Source of the DNA: an uncultured Oribacterium sp.
GTDB lineage: Bacteria; Bacillota; Clostridia; Lachnospirales; Lachnospiraceae
DNA: 6,417 bases
Assembly (NCBI GenBank): GCA_938030845.1
Contig: CALHIC010000481.1
Span: 1-6,417 of the forward strand
Direction of reading: 5' to 3'
The notes below the pieces were generated by a model. It did not search any database and had not been told where the DNA came from. It saw only the letters and a program-made list of their open reading frames with translations. The stretch's first letter is position 1, and every line of letters starts with the position of its first letter. This document shows, piece after piece, positions 1 to 5,615 of this stretch. Both the position numbers and the translations under genes were made by a program.

Positions 1-11
1 TCGGGGAAAGA

Positions 12-55
12 AAGAATTTTTAAGGAAAAATGCAGGCAGGAAAAAACAAATTCTT
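12..55 (-). repeat. 8-bp inverted repeat in the leader of the leftward promoter
   Basis: AAGAATTT (12-19) and AAATTCTT (48-55) are perfect inverted copies separated by 28 bases. The right copy begins at the predicted transcription start of the 63-91 promoter, so the leader RNA could close into a long-loop stem at its very 5' end. The loop holds a short direct repeat of GGAAAAA (24-30 and 39-45). The stem is AT-rich and could be chance. Confidence 0.35.
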
Positions 56-62
56 AATGAGG

Positions 63-91
63 ATTATAGCACTTGCACGCTTTTTCTTCAA
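63..91 (-). promoter_or_regulatory. Sigma-A promoter with extended -10, firing leftward
   Basis: Read on the minus strand, TTGAAG (86-91) is followed by a 17-base spacer and a perfect TATAAT (63-68). The TG dinucleotide sits one base before the -10 (extended -10, TGCTATAAT). Transcription would start near position 56 and leave the window to the left. The served gene is therefore outside the window and is probably on the minus strand downstream of the chemoreceptor gene. The match to the vegetative consensus is the best in the window; use in vivo is inferred. Confidence 0.68.
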
Positions 92-212
92 TATTCTGTA
101 AATATTTATACATTTTGTCTTTAAATGAAATTAGCTATTTGAAGCATCTTTTTAAGACATTGCTTAAACTATCCTTTAATCCGGTTGGCCTCTCTTTTCA
201 TTAGCTTATCCT

Positions 213-2336
213 TTAGTCTTCCTTCAACTGGAACCTTTCCATAAGCTCATTTAAGGTATGAGCCTGTCCGGTTAACTCTTCGGAAGCTGCCGCACTTTCT
301 TCCGCTGTAGCGGAGTTATTCTGTACTACGGAAGAAATCTGCTGTAAGCCCTGATTTAAGGAAGTGATACCCTCCAGATCCTTGCTGGATGCGGAAGAAA
401 TCTTCTCGATCAAGGTGTTTACCTCTTCCGTACTCTTGGAAACGGAATTTAAGGATTCTGCAGTTTCTTCGGTGATTTTTGCACCCTTTTCCACCGCTTC
501 AATGGTTTCTTCAATGAGTAAACCGGTATTCTGTGCCGCCTTTGCAGATTTCTGGGCAAGGTTTCCTACTTCATCCGCTACCACGGCAAAGCCCTTTCCG
601 GCTGCTCCTGCTCTTGCCGCCTCGATAGCCGCATTTAAGGAAAGGATATTGGTCTGGAAGGCAATGTCATCAATGGTCTTAATGATTTTACTGATTTCAT
701 TGGACTTTGCGGTAATATCGTCCATGGCCTTACGCATTTCTTCCATCTTTTCATTGGACTGAAGCACCGCAACTCCTGCCTCTCCCTGGAGCTTATAGGC
801 CTCTCCTGCAGTCTTTGTAGAAGCCTGAATGGAGTGAGAAATATCCTGCATATTGGCAGACAGCTCCTCGATGGAGGAAGCCTGCTCCGTAGCACCCTGA
901 GACAGGCTTTGTGCTCCGGTGTTGACCTGCTCCGCACTGCTTAATACCTGTACGGAAGAAGCGTGAACCTCCTGTAAAGTCTTATTCATATCCTCCTGAA
1001 TATGCTTTAAGCTTTCCAGAAGCGGTGCATAATCTCCTACATACTCTTCGCTTTCCAGATTTTCGGTAAAGTTTCCGCCTGCCATAGCATCCAAACGGTC
1101 TCTAAGGTCAAATACAATCTTCTTACTTCTTCCGATTACCTCGGAAATGCTGCGAGAAAGCTCTCCGATTTCATCCTGCTGGGGATAATGAATTTCCACA
1201 TCGAAGTTTCCGCCTGCCACTTCTTTTCCGGCCTCACTGATCTTCTTTAATGGTTTTAATGCATTGGAAATCCGCAGGAAGTTAATAATCTGAACCAGAA
1301 TGAAAATGATGACCTCGGACAAAATCAAAGCAAATAAAAGCTGGTTTTTCTCCTGATCACAATGAGGAATGGTCATAGCGGTCTGTACCCACCAGTCTAC
1401 ACCCTCGATTTGTAAAGGTACATAGTAACGAACCTGACTGTCTCTTTGGAAAAATGCTTCCTTACTCTGCATCTTTTCCACCAGCATATCACTATATTTC
1501 TGACCGATAAGGTCTCCCAGGTTCTTTCCTTTTGCATCCGGGTTGTTACTGTAAACGAAGTTATTTTGATTATGTAAAACATCAAAGAACACATTTTCAT
1601 AACCGAGGGTGCTCATATCCAACTCGTTGAAAACCTCTGTGGAAATCTCTGTGGTTACGATGCCCAAAAAACGATCTCCGTCCAGAATGGGAACAGTCAT
1701 ATAGAAGCTTGCCTTACCGGTGTCCGCATTTTCCATAGGAAGGGTTGCGGAAGCCACCTTGCTCTCCTGTGCCTGCTTATAAAAATCCTGTGTACTATAA
1801 ACTTCGTAAGGCACCATGGAGAACTTATCCCCATCGGTATCATAACGAAGGGAGTAATTGCTGTTTTCCTTGGAAAATGCATCCGGCTCCAAGAGCAATG
1901 CCTGGCTCACAATCCCCAGATTGTTTTTCGCAAAGCCCTGCATGGTTTTCATTAAATAATACTCTTCCTCAGCCTCCGAAACCGTCAATGCTCCGGTAGC
2001 TTCTTCCAGCTTGCTCTTTCCGCTGAGAGCAGAATCTCCGCCGTCTTCTTTATGAAAATTTACGAAGCTCTCTGCCAAAGACTTCATGGTATTGCTGGTA
2101 TTGACCGTGATTTTGTTCACTCTACTCGCATTCAAGTTGGAAAGCGCATTCATGTTTTGCTCGTTTTTCTTGTTAAATGCGGCACTGGCTACAGCCAGAA
2201 TAAAAGCAGTCATCAGTGCAAACAAGAAAAGCATGATAATACCTAAGCTCAAAGAAATTCTTCCGCTTAAGGAATGGCTTCGCTTTGACCCCTGCACTTG
2301 TCTGCCCTTTGTTGTACTAAAATCGTGTTTTTCCAT
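213..2336 (-). CDS. Methyl-accepting chemotaxis protein (dCache-type sensor, HAMP, signalling domain)
   Basis: This is a membrane chemoreceptor that senses an extracellular ligand and controls CheA autophosphorylation through CheW. The 707-residue protein has a short basic cytoplasmic N-terminus, TM1 about 29-50, and a periplasmic-side sensor of about 280 residues that resembles a double Cache domain (central part about 120-300). TM2 is about 333-354 and a HAMP domain about 355-408. A second HAMP-like segment (411-454) follows, sharing AGGNF with the first (374-378 and 419-423). The long coiled-coil signalling domain (about 456-703) has its hairpin tip at 555-590, including [19 protein letters not shown] and [11 protein letters not shown]. 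There is no NWETF-type CheR/CheB docking tail. From memory the post-tip arm aligns without gaps to E. coli Tsr, so it is shorter than the Bacillus 44H class. The start is supported by AAGGAG at 2347-2352. The ligand cannot be read from the sequence; I do not see the amino-acid-binding Cache motif clearly. Confidence 0.96.
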   Translation of the reverse strand: MEKHDFSTTKGRQVQGSKRSHSLSGRISLSLGIIMLFLFALMTAFILAVASAAFNKKNEQNMNALSNLNASRVNKITVNTSNTMKSLAESFVNFHKEDGGDSALSGKSKLEEATGALTVSEAEEEYYLMKTMQGFAKNNLGIVSQALLLEPDAFSKENSNYSLRYDTDGDKFSMVPYEVYSTQDFYKQAQESKVASATLPMENADTGKASFYMTVPILDGDRFLGIVTTEISTEVFNELDMSTLGYENVFFDVLHNQNNFVYSNNPDAKGKNLGDLIGQKYSDMLVEKMQSKEAFFQRDSQVRYYVPLQIEGVDWWVQTAMTIPHCDQEKNQLLFALILSEVIIFILVQIINFLRISNALKPLKKISEAGKEVAGGNFDVEIHYPQQDEIGELSRSISEVIGRSKKIVFDLRDRLDAMAGGNFTENLESEEYVGDYAPLLESLKHIQEDMNKTLQEVHASSVQVLSSAEQVNTGAQSLSQGATEQASSIEELSANMQDISHSIQASTKTAGEAYKLQGEAGVAVLQSNEKMEEMRKAMDDITAKSNEISKIIKTIDDIAFQTNILSLNAAIEAARAGAAGKGFAVVADEVGNLAQKSAKAAQNTGLLIEETIEAVEKGAKITEETAESLNSVSKSTEEVNTLIEKISSASSKDLEGITSLNQGLQQISSVVQNNSATAEESAAASEELTGQAHTLNELMERFQLKED

Positions 2337-2340
2337 TGTT

Positions 2341-2352
2341 CCTTCACTCCTT
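2341..2352 (-). promoter_or_regulatory. Ribosome binding site of the chemoreceptor gene
   Basis: On the minus strand AAGGAG (2347-2352) lies 10 bases before the ATG at 2334-2336. A second weaker GAAGG (2341-2345) lies 4 bases before it. Together they fix this start. Confidence 0.75.
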
Positions 2353-2395
2353 CTGTAGAAAATTCCATTTTTCTCGATTTTTTACGACTCTATCT

Positions 2396-2421
2396 TTATC
2401 GGCAAAACTAAAATTCATATA
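2396..2421 (-). promoter_or_regulatory. Candidate sigma-28 (SigD/FliA) promoter of the chemoreceptor gene
   Basis: The minus strand reads GCCGATAA at 2396-2403, identical to the classical flagellar sigma factor -10 element. TATA (2418-2421) lies 15 bases before the CCGATAA core, a 3-of-4 match to the TAAA -35 element at the expected distance. The predicted start is near 2388, giving a leader of about 50 nt before the chemoreceptor ATG. Chemoreceptor genes are typical members of SigD/FliA regulons, which supports the call. The weaker -35 is the main reservation. Confidence 0.6.
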
Positions 2422-2434
2422 ATAAATTGAATTT
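2411..2434. repeat. 7-bp inverted repeat over the -35 side of the chemoreceptor promoter
   Basis: AAATTCA (2411-2417) and TGAATTT (2428-2434) are perfect inverted copies 10 bases apart. They cover the -35 part of the sigma-28-like element, so a bound protein could affect it. The arms are AT-rich, so chance is a serious alternative. Confidence 0.3.
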
Positions 2435-2552
2435 ATAGAACACACTGTTCGGAATTTAGAAATATATTTTTTAAGAATATAATCAACTTTGCCTTTGTAT
2501 TTTCTTCTATGCTGTTGCTTAATTTTCTCATTACAAAAATGAATTATAAGTA

Positions 2553-2581
2553 AAGTATTTTGTCATAAACACAAAATACTT
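2553..2581. repeat. Perfect 11-bp inverted repeat, possible operator
   Basis: AAGTATTTTGT (2553-2563) and ACAAAATACTT (2571-2581) are exact inverted copies around a 7-base centre, CATAAAC. It ends 131 bases before the UPF0340 start and touches the -35 of a weak rightward promoter candidate (2580-2585). It is followed by a short T-rich run but has no gene before it on the plus strand, so a terminator role is unlikely. A dimeric regulator site or an RNA hairpin are the plausible readings. I do not recognise it as a known operator. Confidence 0.5.
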
Positions 2582-2609
2582 GAAAATTTTTCTCTTATTC
2601 GAGTAAACT
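2580..2609 (+). promoter_or_regulatory. Weak sigma-A promoter candidate for the UPF0340 gene
   Basis: TTGAAA (2580-2585) and TAAACT (2604-2609) are separated by 18 bases. The -35 is good and the -10 matches four of six consensus positions. It would give a leader of about 95 nt. No better rightward pair was seen in the region, but the call is weak. Confidence 0.25.
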
Positions 2610-2700
2610 GTAGAGGAAATCAACAAGATTATCTTATTCACCGGTTGTAATATTAAAACTGCCATACAGAAGATTTGACGGAATTCTTTGCAAAAAAGAG

Positions 2701-2707
2701 AAAGGAG
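2701..2707 (+). promoter_or_regulatory. Ribosome binding site of the UPF0340 gene
   Basis: AAAGGAG ends 5 bases before the ATG at 2713, a near-ideal Shine-Dalgarno sequence that fixes this start. Confidence 0.85.
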
Positions 2708-2712
2708 CCTTT

Positions 2713-3321
2713 ATGAATAACGAAAACATCGAGAGAAATTTAGACGCTTTAGCAGAACATCCTCTTACAGAAATCAGTCCCAAAGAACTGGAAGCACAAA
2801 GCTATTCTCTATGTAAAGAGTTAATTGAAAAGGCCAAGCTGCAAAAGGGACAGATTCTTGTGGTGGGTTGCTCCTCCTCTGAAGTTATCGGAGAAAGAAT
2901 CGGCAGCTGTTCCAGTTTGGAAGCGGCAGAATGCCTTTTTCAGGGCATCTATCGGGCCTGTTCAGAGGCAGAGGTATTTTTAGCCACCCAATGTTGTGAG
3001 CATTTAAACAGAGCCCTTGTGGTGGAACGTGAAGCCCTTCCCTTTCCGGAGCCTGTAAATGTAGTTCCGAAACCAAAGGCAGGAGGGTCCTTTTCCACAA
3101 AAGCTTATGAGAACTTCCGGGATCCTATCCTTGTAGAGAGAATCCAAGCCGATGCAGGTCTGGATATCGGGGATACCTTTATCGGAATGCACTTAAAATC
3201 CGTTGCGGTTCCTCTTAGACTTTCTCAAAAGGAACTGCTTCACGCGCATGTTACCGCAGCCAGAGTCCGTCCGAAGTTTATTGGCGGTATTCGCGCTTCC
3301 TATGATGAACGCCTGCTTTAA
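2713..3321 (+). CDS. UPF0340 / TIGR01440 family protein (YwlG-like, DUF436)
   Basis: This 202-residue soluble protein belongs to a conserved Firmicutes family of unknown biochemical function; the B. subtilis member is YwlG. Family-typical blocks are visible in order. A hydrophobic strand leads into GCSSSEV and IGSCSS (52-68). QCCEHLNRALVVER follows (93-106), then VNVVPKPKAGGSFSTKAY (115-132), DAGLDIGDTFIGMHLKSVAVP (147-167) and a C-terminal HVTAARVRPKFIGGIR (179-194). The N-terminal 15 to 20 residues are a poorly conserved extension relative to the usual 180-190 residues. There is no signal peptide or membrane segment. It has several cysteines (C34, C53, C66, C74, C83, C94, C95). C94-C95 sit in the QCCEHLNRA block, but a catalytic role is only a guess. 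In Bacillus the gene lies near glyA; that context is absent here. The GNAT gene follows on the same strand about 100 bases later and may be co-transcribed. Confidence 0.92.
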   Translation: MNNENIERNLDALAEHPLTEISPKELEAQSYSLCKELIEKAKLQKGQILVVGCSSSEVIGERIGSCSSLEAAECLFQGIYRACSEAEVFLATQCCEHLNRALVVEREALPFPEPVNVVPKPKAGGSFSTKAYENFRDPILVERIQADAGLDIGDTFIGMHLKSVAVPLRLSQKELLHAHVTAARVRPKFIGGIRASYDERLL

Positions 3322-3352
3322 TAATTAAATTTTATATTATTGTGTAAATGAG

Positions 3353-3367
3353 TCGAAATTATTTCGA
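3353..3367. promoter_or_regulatory. 7-1-7 palindrome resembling a Fur/Zur-family box
   Basis: TCGAAAT (3353-3359), a central T, and ATTTCGA (3361-3367) form a perfect 15-bp palindrome. Fur-family repressors in Firmicutes bind 7-1-7 palindromes, and the Zur core is TCGTAATnATTACGA as I recall it. This site differs from that at one position per arm. It lies 54 bases before the preferred GNAT start and just after AT-rich DNA with -10-like hexamers (3333-3340). A bound repressor could therefore block that gene. No matching regulator is in the window, and chance cannot be excluded. Confidence 0.4.
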
Positions 3368-3410
3368 AAAGGAAACAGGATGTTTCCGAAGAATACACCT
3401 ATGATTTACG

Positions 3411-3415
3411 GGAGG
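3411..3415 (+). promoter_or_regulatory. Ribosome binding site deciding the GNAT start
   Basis: GGAGG ends 6 bases before the ATG at 3422. The longer in-frame start at 3380 has only an AGGA (3370-3373), also 6 bases away. The stronger site and the fit of the protein to GNAT N-termini favour 3422. Confidence 0.7.
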
Positions 3416-3421
3416 GATTCC

Positions 3422-4066
3422 ATGTTAAAATACCGTTTTGCTGAAGAAAAAGATTTGACTGCCTGCGTAGACTTATTAACCGATTCTTTTTTTGACTATC
3501 CTTATTTTTCTAATTTTATTGAAGAAGATGAAAAGCGCAGAGAATTTGTGCACTCAATCCAAACTATTGCCGTAGATATTTACTATGGAAAACAGAGAAT
3601 GTTACTGGCAGAAGAAGATGGAGAAATCCTTGCCGTAGCCGCAATCCAAAGCCCTATGGACAAGGGTGTGGAATTTAAAGACTACGTTTCCAAAAAGGCA
3701 CTACAAACCTTTATGATTGGCGGTATTTTCAAGACTCTGGCATGGATTTCCATGACAGAAAAAGCGGAAAAGGTTATTCACAGCCAAAAATGCCCCTTCT
3801 GGTATTTAAGTTCTTTAGCGGTAAAAAACAACCGTAGAGGGGAAGGCATCGGCGCACAATTCTTGGCAGAAGGAGTAATTCCCTATGTAGCCTCTGAAGG
3901 CGGAGGACAATTTACCCTAATTACCAATACGGAAAATAACGCCCGCTTTTATGAAAGAGCAGGCTTTTCCTTAATGTCTTATGAAGAAATCCACACTCCG
4001 AAAACCCAAATGGGAAATTGGAGCTTCTCTATGAACGTGCATAACGAAAAGACTGTTGTAGCATAA
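3422..4066 (+). CDS. GNAT-family N-acetyltransferase
   Basis: This predicted cytoplasmic acetyltransferase would move an acetyl group from acetyl-CoA to an unknown amine. From the chosen start it has 214 residues. The N-terminus (LKYRFAEEKDL) is the usual first strand and helix of the fold. Acetyl-CoA motif A is at about 127-150: strand YLSSLAV is followed by RRGEGIG (138-144), which contains the R-x-x-G-x-G pyrophosphate loop. Motif B is at about 167-182, NTENNARFYERAGF, with the Asn and Tyr typical of the family. A Trp-rich helix (106-115) and an insertion between strands shape the substrate side but do not identify it. An in-frame ATG at 3380 would add 14 residues, which look unlike the family. 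The last codons and stop lie in a 12-base motif repeated just downstream (see the 4056-4150 repeat). The gene converges on the symporter gene. Confidence 0.88.
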   Translation: MLKYRFAEEKDLTACVDLLTDSFFDYPYFSNFIEEDEKRREFVHSIQTIAVDIYYGKQRMLLAEEDGEILAVAAIQSPMDKGVEFKDYVSKKALQTFMIGGIFKTLAWISMTEKAEKVIHSQKCPFWYLSSLAVKNNRRGEGIGAQFLAEGVIPYVASEGGGQFTLITNTENNARFYERAGFSLMSYEEIHTPKTQMGNWSFSMNVHNEKTVVA

Positions 4067-4150
4067 AAAATTACCGCCTATCCTTGTAGCATAAAGGACA
4101 TGGTCTCTCCTATCCTAGTAAGATAAAAGACAGAAGCTCTCCTATCCTTC
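4056..4150. repeat. Imperfect tandem repeats filling the convergent gap
   Basis: Two adjacent 32-bp units (4077-4108 and 4109-4140) match at 24 of 32 positions. Both begin CCTATCCT, share ATAAA and GACA inside, and end CTCT. A third copy begins at 4141 with CCTATCCTT and runs into the symporter's last codons and stop. In addition TTGTAGCATAAA occurs exactly at 4056-4067, covering the GNAT stop codon, and again at 4084-4095 inside unit 1. The repeat therefore reaches into both flanking genes. This suggests local duplication that has shaped the 3' ends of both. Confidence 0.75.
4065..4104 (-). terminator. Candidate intrinsic terminator of the symporter gene
   Basis: On the minus strand the RNA can pair UGUCCUU (4094-4100) with AAGGAUA (4079-4085) around an 8-base loop, including one G-U pair. 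A 3-bp outer pairing (4102-4104 with 4073-4075) adds to it across an internal loop. Six U residues follow (4065-4070), two bases after the stem. The position, 38 bases past the symporter stop, is right. The stem is not GC-rich, so it may be a weak terminator. The second repeat unit can form a similar hairpin without the U tract. Confidence 0.45.
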
Positions 4151-5530
4151 ACTCTTACGATATTCCGAAATACACTGTAACACCTTAGGACACAGGAGGA
4201 AAAGAGCAATTAAGTTAGGAATTACCATAAGACCGTTAAAGGTATCCGCTACAGACCAGACCACGGATAAATCTACCGTGGCTCCCAAGATAGATACCAA
4301 AGCATAAAGACTTAAAAAAAACTTTACCGCTATGGGGGAGGCAAAAACAAACTCTGTAAATCGAGCTCCATATAAGCCCCATCCCAATATAGTGGAAAAA
4401 GCAAAACAGCAAAGAGCCACTGCAGTAAAAATACTGGACCATGCTCCATAGGTGCTGGTAAAGCCTGAAATCGTAAGTTCAGCGCCGGCTTCTCTTCCGA
4501 AAGGAATATCTACCCCGCTGCATAAGATCACAAGCGCCGTCAGCGTACAGATCACAATGGTGTCCGCAAACACCTCAAAAATTCCAAAATATCCCTGTTT
4601 AACCGGTTTTCTGGTATCCGCCGTTGCATGAGCAATGGAACCGGTTCCCAAGCCCGCTTCATTAGAGAAGATCCCTCTGGAAATTCCCTTCTTCATGGAA
4701 AGAATAAAGCTTCCTACTGCACCTCCCGTAAATGCTCTGGGAGAAAAGGCCGAAGCAAAAATCGTAGTAAAAACAGAGGGAACTCTATCAAAATGAAGGA
4801 AAACAACTCCTAAGGACAACACGACATAAAACAAAGCCATAAAGGGAACCAGCTTTTCCGTCACCTGTCCAATTCTCTTGATTCCTCCCAACAAAATCAA
4901 AGCAACCAGCACGGCAATCACTATGCCGATGAAAAGATTCACCTTTCCATTTCCCTCTGTGGGCAATAAGGAAAAATGAAACAGGGCTTCATTAATAGCC
5001 GCTGTAATCGTATTTACCTGGGTCGCGTTACCGGTGCCAAATACCGTAAGAATACCAAAAATTGCATAAAGGTAAGCCAAAAAAATCCACTGCCTGCCCA
5101 GTCCATTTTTGATATAGTACATGGGACCGCCCAACAGCTCTCCTTTTTTATTGCTTTCCCGATAATAAACCGCCAAGGTAACTTCGCAGAACTTGGTGCA
5201 CATCCCTAAAATTGCGGACATCCACATCCAAAAGACTGCTCCGGGACCGCCGATACTGATGGCTCCCGCCACACCGGCAATATTTCCCGTTCCGATGGTG
5301 GCCGCCAAAGCAGTGCAAACCGCCTGAAAGGGTGTCAAAGCCCCGTCCTTTGCCTCTCTTTTACGGAAAATTCTTCCGATTGTTACCTGCATAGCCTCAG
5401 GAAAATTCCGAAGCTGTAAAAATCCGGTGCGGATACTCAGATACAAACCCACACCAAGAATACAGGCCATCGCCGGCACTCCCCAAATAAACCGGTTCAC
5501 CAGCCGGTTGGCCTCAATCAACATATTCAT
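4142..5530 (-). CDS. AGCS-family sodium:alanine/glycine symporter
   Basis: This is a secondary transporter in the cell membrane that imports small neutral amino acids (alanine, glycine) with sodium. The 462-residue length is normal for the family and about 10-11 hydrophobic membrane segments are visible. Diagnostic blocks are TALAATIGTGNIAGVAGAI (73-91), the family signature GGPGAVFWMWMSAILG (94-109), GGPMYYIKNGLG (134-145), GTGNATQ (165-171), SNEAGLGTGSIAHA (289-302) and ILGWGLYG (381-388). The gene is intact. Its start has only a modest ribosome site, AGGG (5539-5542), 8 bases away; an in-frame ATG two codons later is an alternative. The cyclase gene lies 85 bases upstream on the same strand with no obvious terminator between, so co-transcription is possible. 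The exact amino acid preference cannot be read from sequence. Confidence 0.95.
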   Translation of the reverse strand: MNMLIEANRLVNRFIWGVPAMACILGVGLYLSIRTGFLQLRNFPEAMQVTIGRIFRKREAKDGALTPFQAVCTALAATIGTGNIAGVAGAISIGGPGAVFWMWMSAILGMCTKFCEVTLAVYYRESNKKGELLGGPMYYIKNGLGRQWIFLAYLYAIFGILTVFGTGNATQVNTITAAINEALFHFSLLPTEGNGKVNLFIGIVIAVLVALILLGGIKRIGQVTEKLVPFMALFYVVLSLGVVFLHFDRVPSVFTTIFASAFSPRAFTGGAVGSFILSMKKGISRGIFSNEAGLGTGSIAHATADTRKPVKQGYFGIFEVFADTIVICTLTALVILCSGVDIPFGREAGAELTISGFTSTYGAWSSIFTAVALCCFAFSTILGWGLYGARFTEFVFASPIAVKFFLSLYALVSILGATVDLSVVWSVADTFNGLMVIPNLIALFLLCPKVLQCISEYRKSEG

Positions 5531-5547
5531 CTTTTTTACCCTATCTG

Positions 5548-5611
5548 TTCTATACTCTAAATATTCTACGCTCTAAATGCTCTATGCTCTGAATGTTCTA
5601 TACTCTAATTA
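5548..5611. repeat. 16-bp tandem repeat, four copies
   Basis: Four contiguous 16-bp units run at 5548-5563, 5564-5579, 5580-5595 and 5596-5611, with consensus TTCTATRCTCTAAATR. Units 1 and 4 share 15 of 16 positions. The preceding 16 bases (5532-5547) keep partial similarity and hold the symporter's ribosome site, and degenerate sequence continues into the cyclase stop at 5616. On the minus strand each unit carries a -10-like hexamer such as TATAGA or TAGAAT. The array fills nearly the whole gap between the cyclase and symporter genes, upstream of the symporter. Confidence 0.85.
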
Positions 5612-5615
5612 TCTA

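Larger units (their letters stand above)
1..212. other. Non-coding strip left of the chemoreceptor gene
   Basis: This AT-rich stretch follows the 3' end of the chemoreceptor gene on the minus strand. I see no convincing gene in it. Two short plus-strand frames run in from the left edge and stop at 55-57 and 122-124; either could in principle be the tail of a gene, but neither is recognisable. The strip contains a strong leftward promoter (63-91) with an inverted repeat in its presumed leader (12-19 with 48-55). It also holds a weak interrupted hairpin at 142-165, which lacks a U tract and is therefore a poor terminator. No clear terminator for the chemoreceptor gene is visible. Confidence 0.6.
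2337..2712. other. 376-bp divergent intergenic region
   Basis: This gene-free, strongly AT-rich region separates the leftward chemoreceptor gene from the rightward UPF0340 gene, so it must hold promoters for both unless transcripts run through. It contains a sigma-28-like element (2396-2421), a 7-bp inverted repeat (2411-2434), a short GAACA/TGTTC palindrome (2438-2450), a perfect 11-bp inverted repeat (2553-2581) and a weak rightward sigma-A candidate (2580-2609). I see no riboswitch fold; in particular I did not recognise a c-di-GMP riboswitch core. I see no short gene with a ribosome site. Confidence 0.7.

Noticed and set aside
1..124. C-terminal tail of a plus-strand gene entering from the left edge (stops at 55-57 or 122-124)
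   Set aside because: The open stretches are 18 and 40 codons, are not recognisable, and overlap a near-consensus minus-strand promoter. They cannot be supported as coding.
142..165. Hairpin AAGCATCTT / AAGA...TGCTT as terminator of the chemoreceptor gene
   Set aside because: The stem is short, interrupted by a 3-base bulge and AT-rich, and no U tract follows on either strand.
181..192. CCGGTTGGCCTC occurs here and again at 5504-5515 inside the symporter gene
   Set aside because: About one exact 12-base match between two places is expected by chance in a window of this length, and the second copy is ordinary coding sequence.
364..762. 132-codon plus-strand open frame opposite the chemoreceptor signalling domain
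   Set aside because: It lies wholly antisense to a strongly conserved coding region, has no ribosome site and resembles no protein. It is a shadow of the conserved helix codons.
2438..2450. GAACA-CAC-TGTTC palindrome as a LexA/SOS box
   Set aside because: The Firmicutes LexA box is CGAAC, four bases, GTTCG. Here the GAAC and GTTC halves are five bases apart, and neither neighbouring gene is an SOS gene.
2675..2680. TTGACG as the -35 of a promoter for the UPF0340 gene
   Set aside because: No -10-like hexamer lies 16-18 bases downstream; that position falls in the ribosome-site region (GAGAAAGGAG).
2337..2712. c-di-GMP riboswitch, suggested by the motility and cyclase context
   Set aside because: The region is AT-rich and I could not find the conserved GC-containing helices or core motifs of either c-di-GMP riboswitch class.
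3380..3421. Upstream ATG at 3380 as the GNAT start
   Set aside because: It is possible, but its ribosome site is weaker than GGAGG at 3411-3415 and the extra 14 residues do not look like a GNAT N-terminus.
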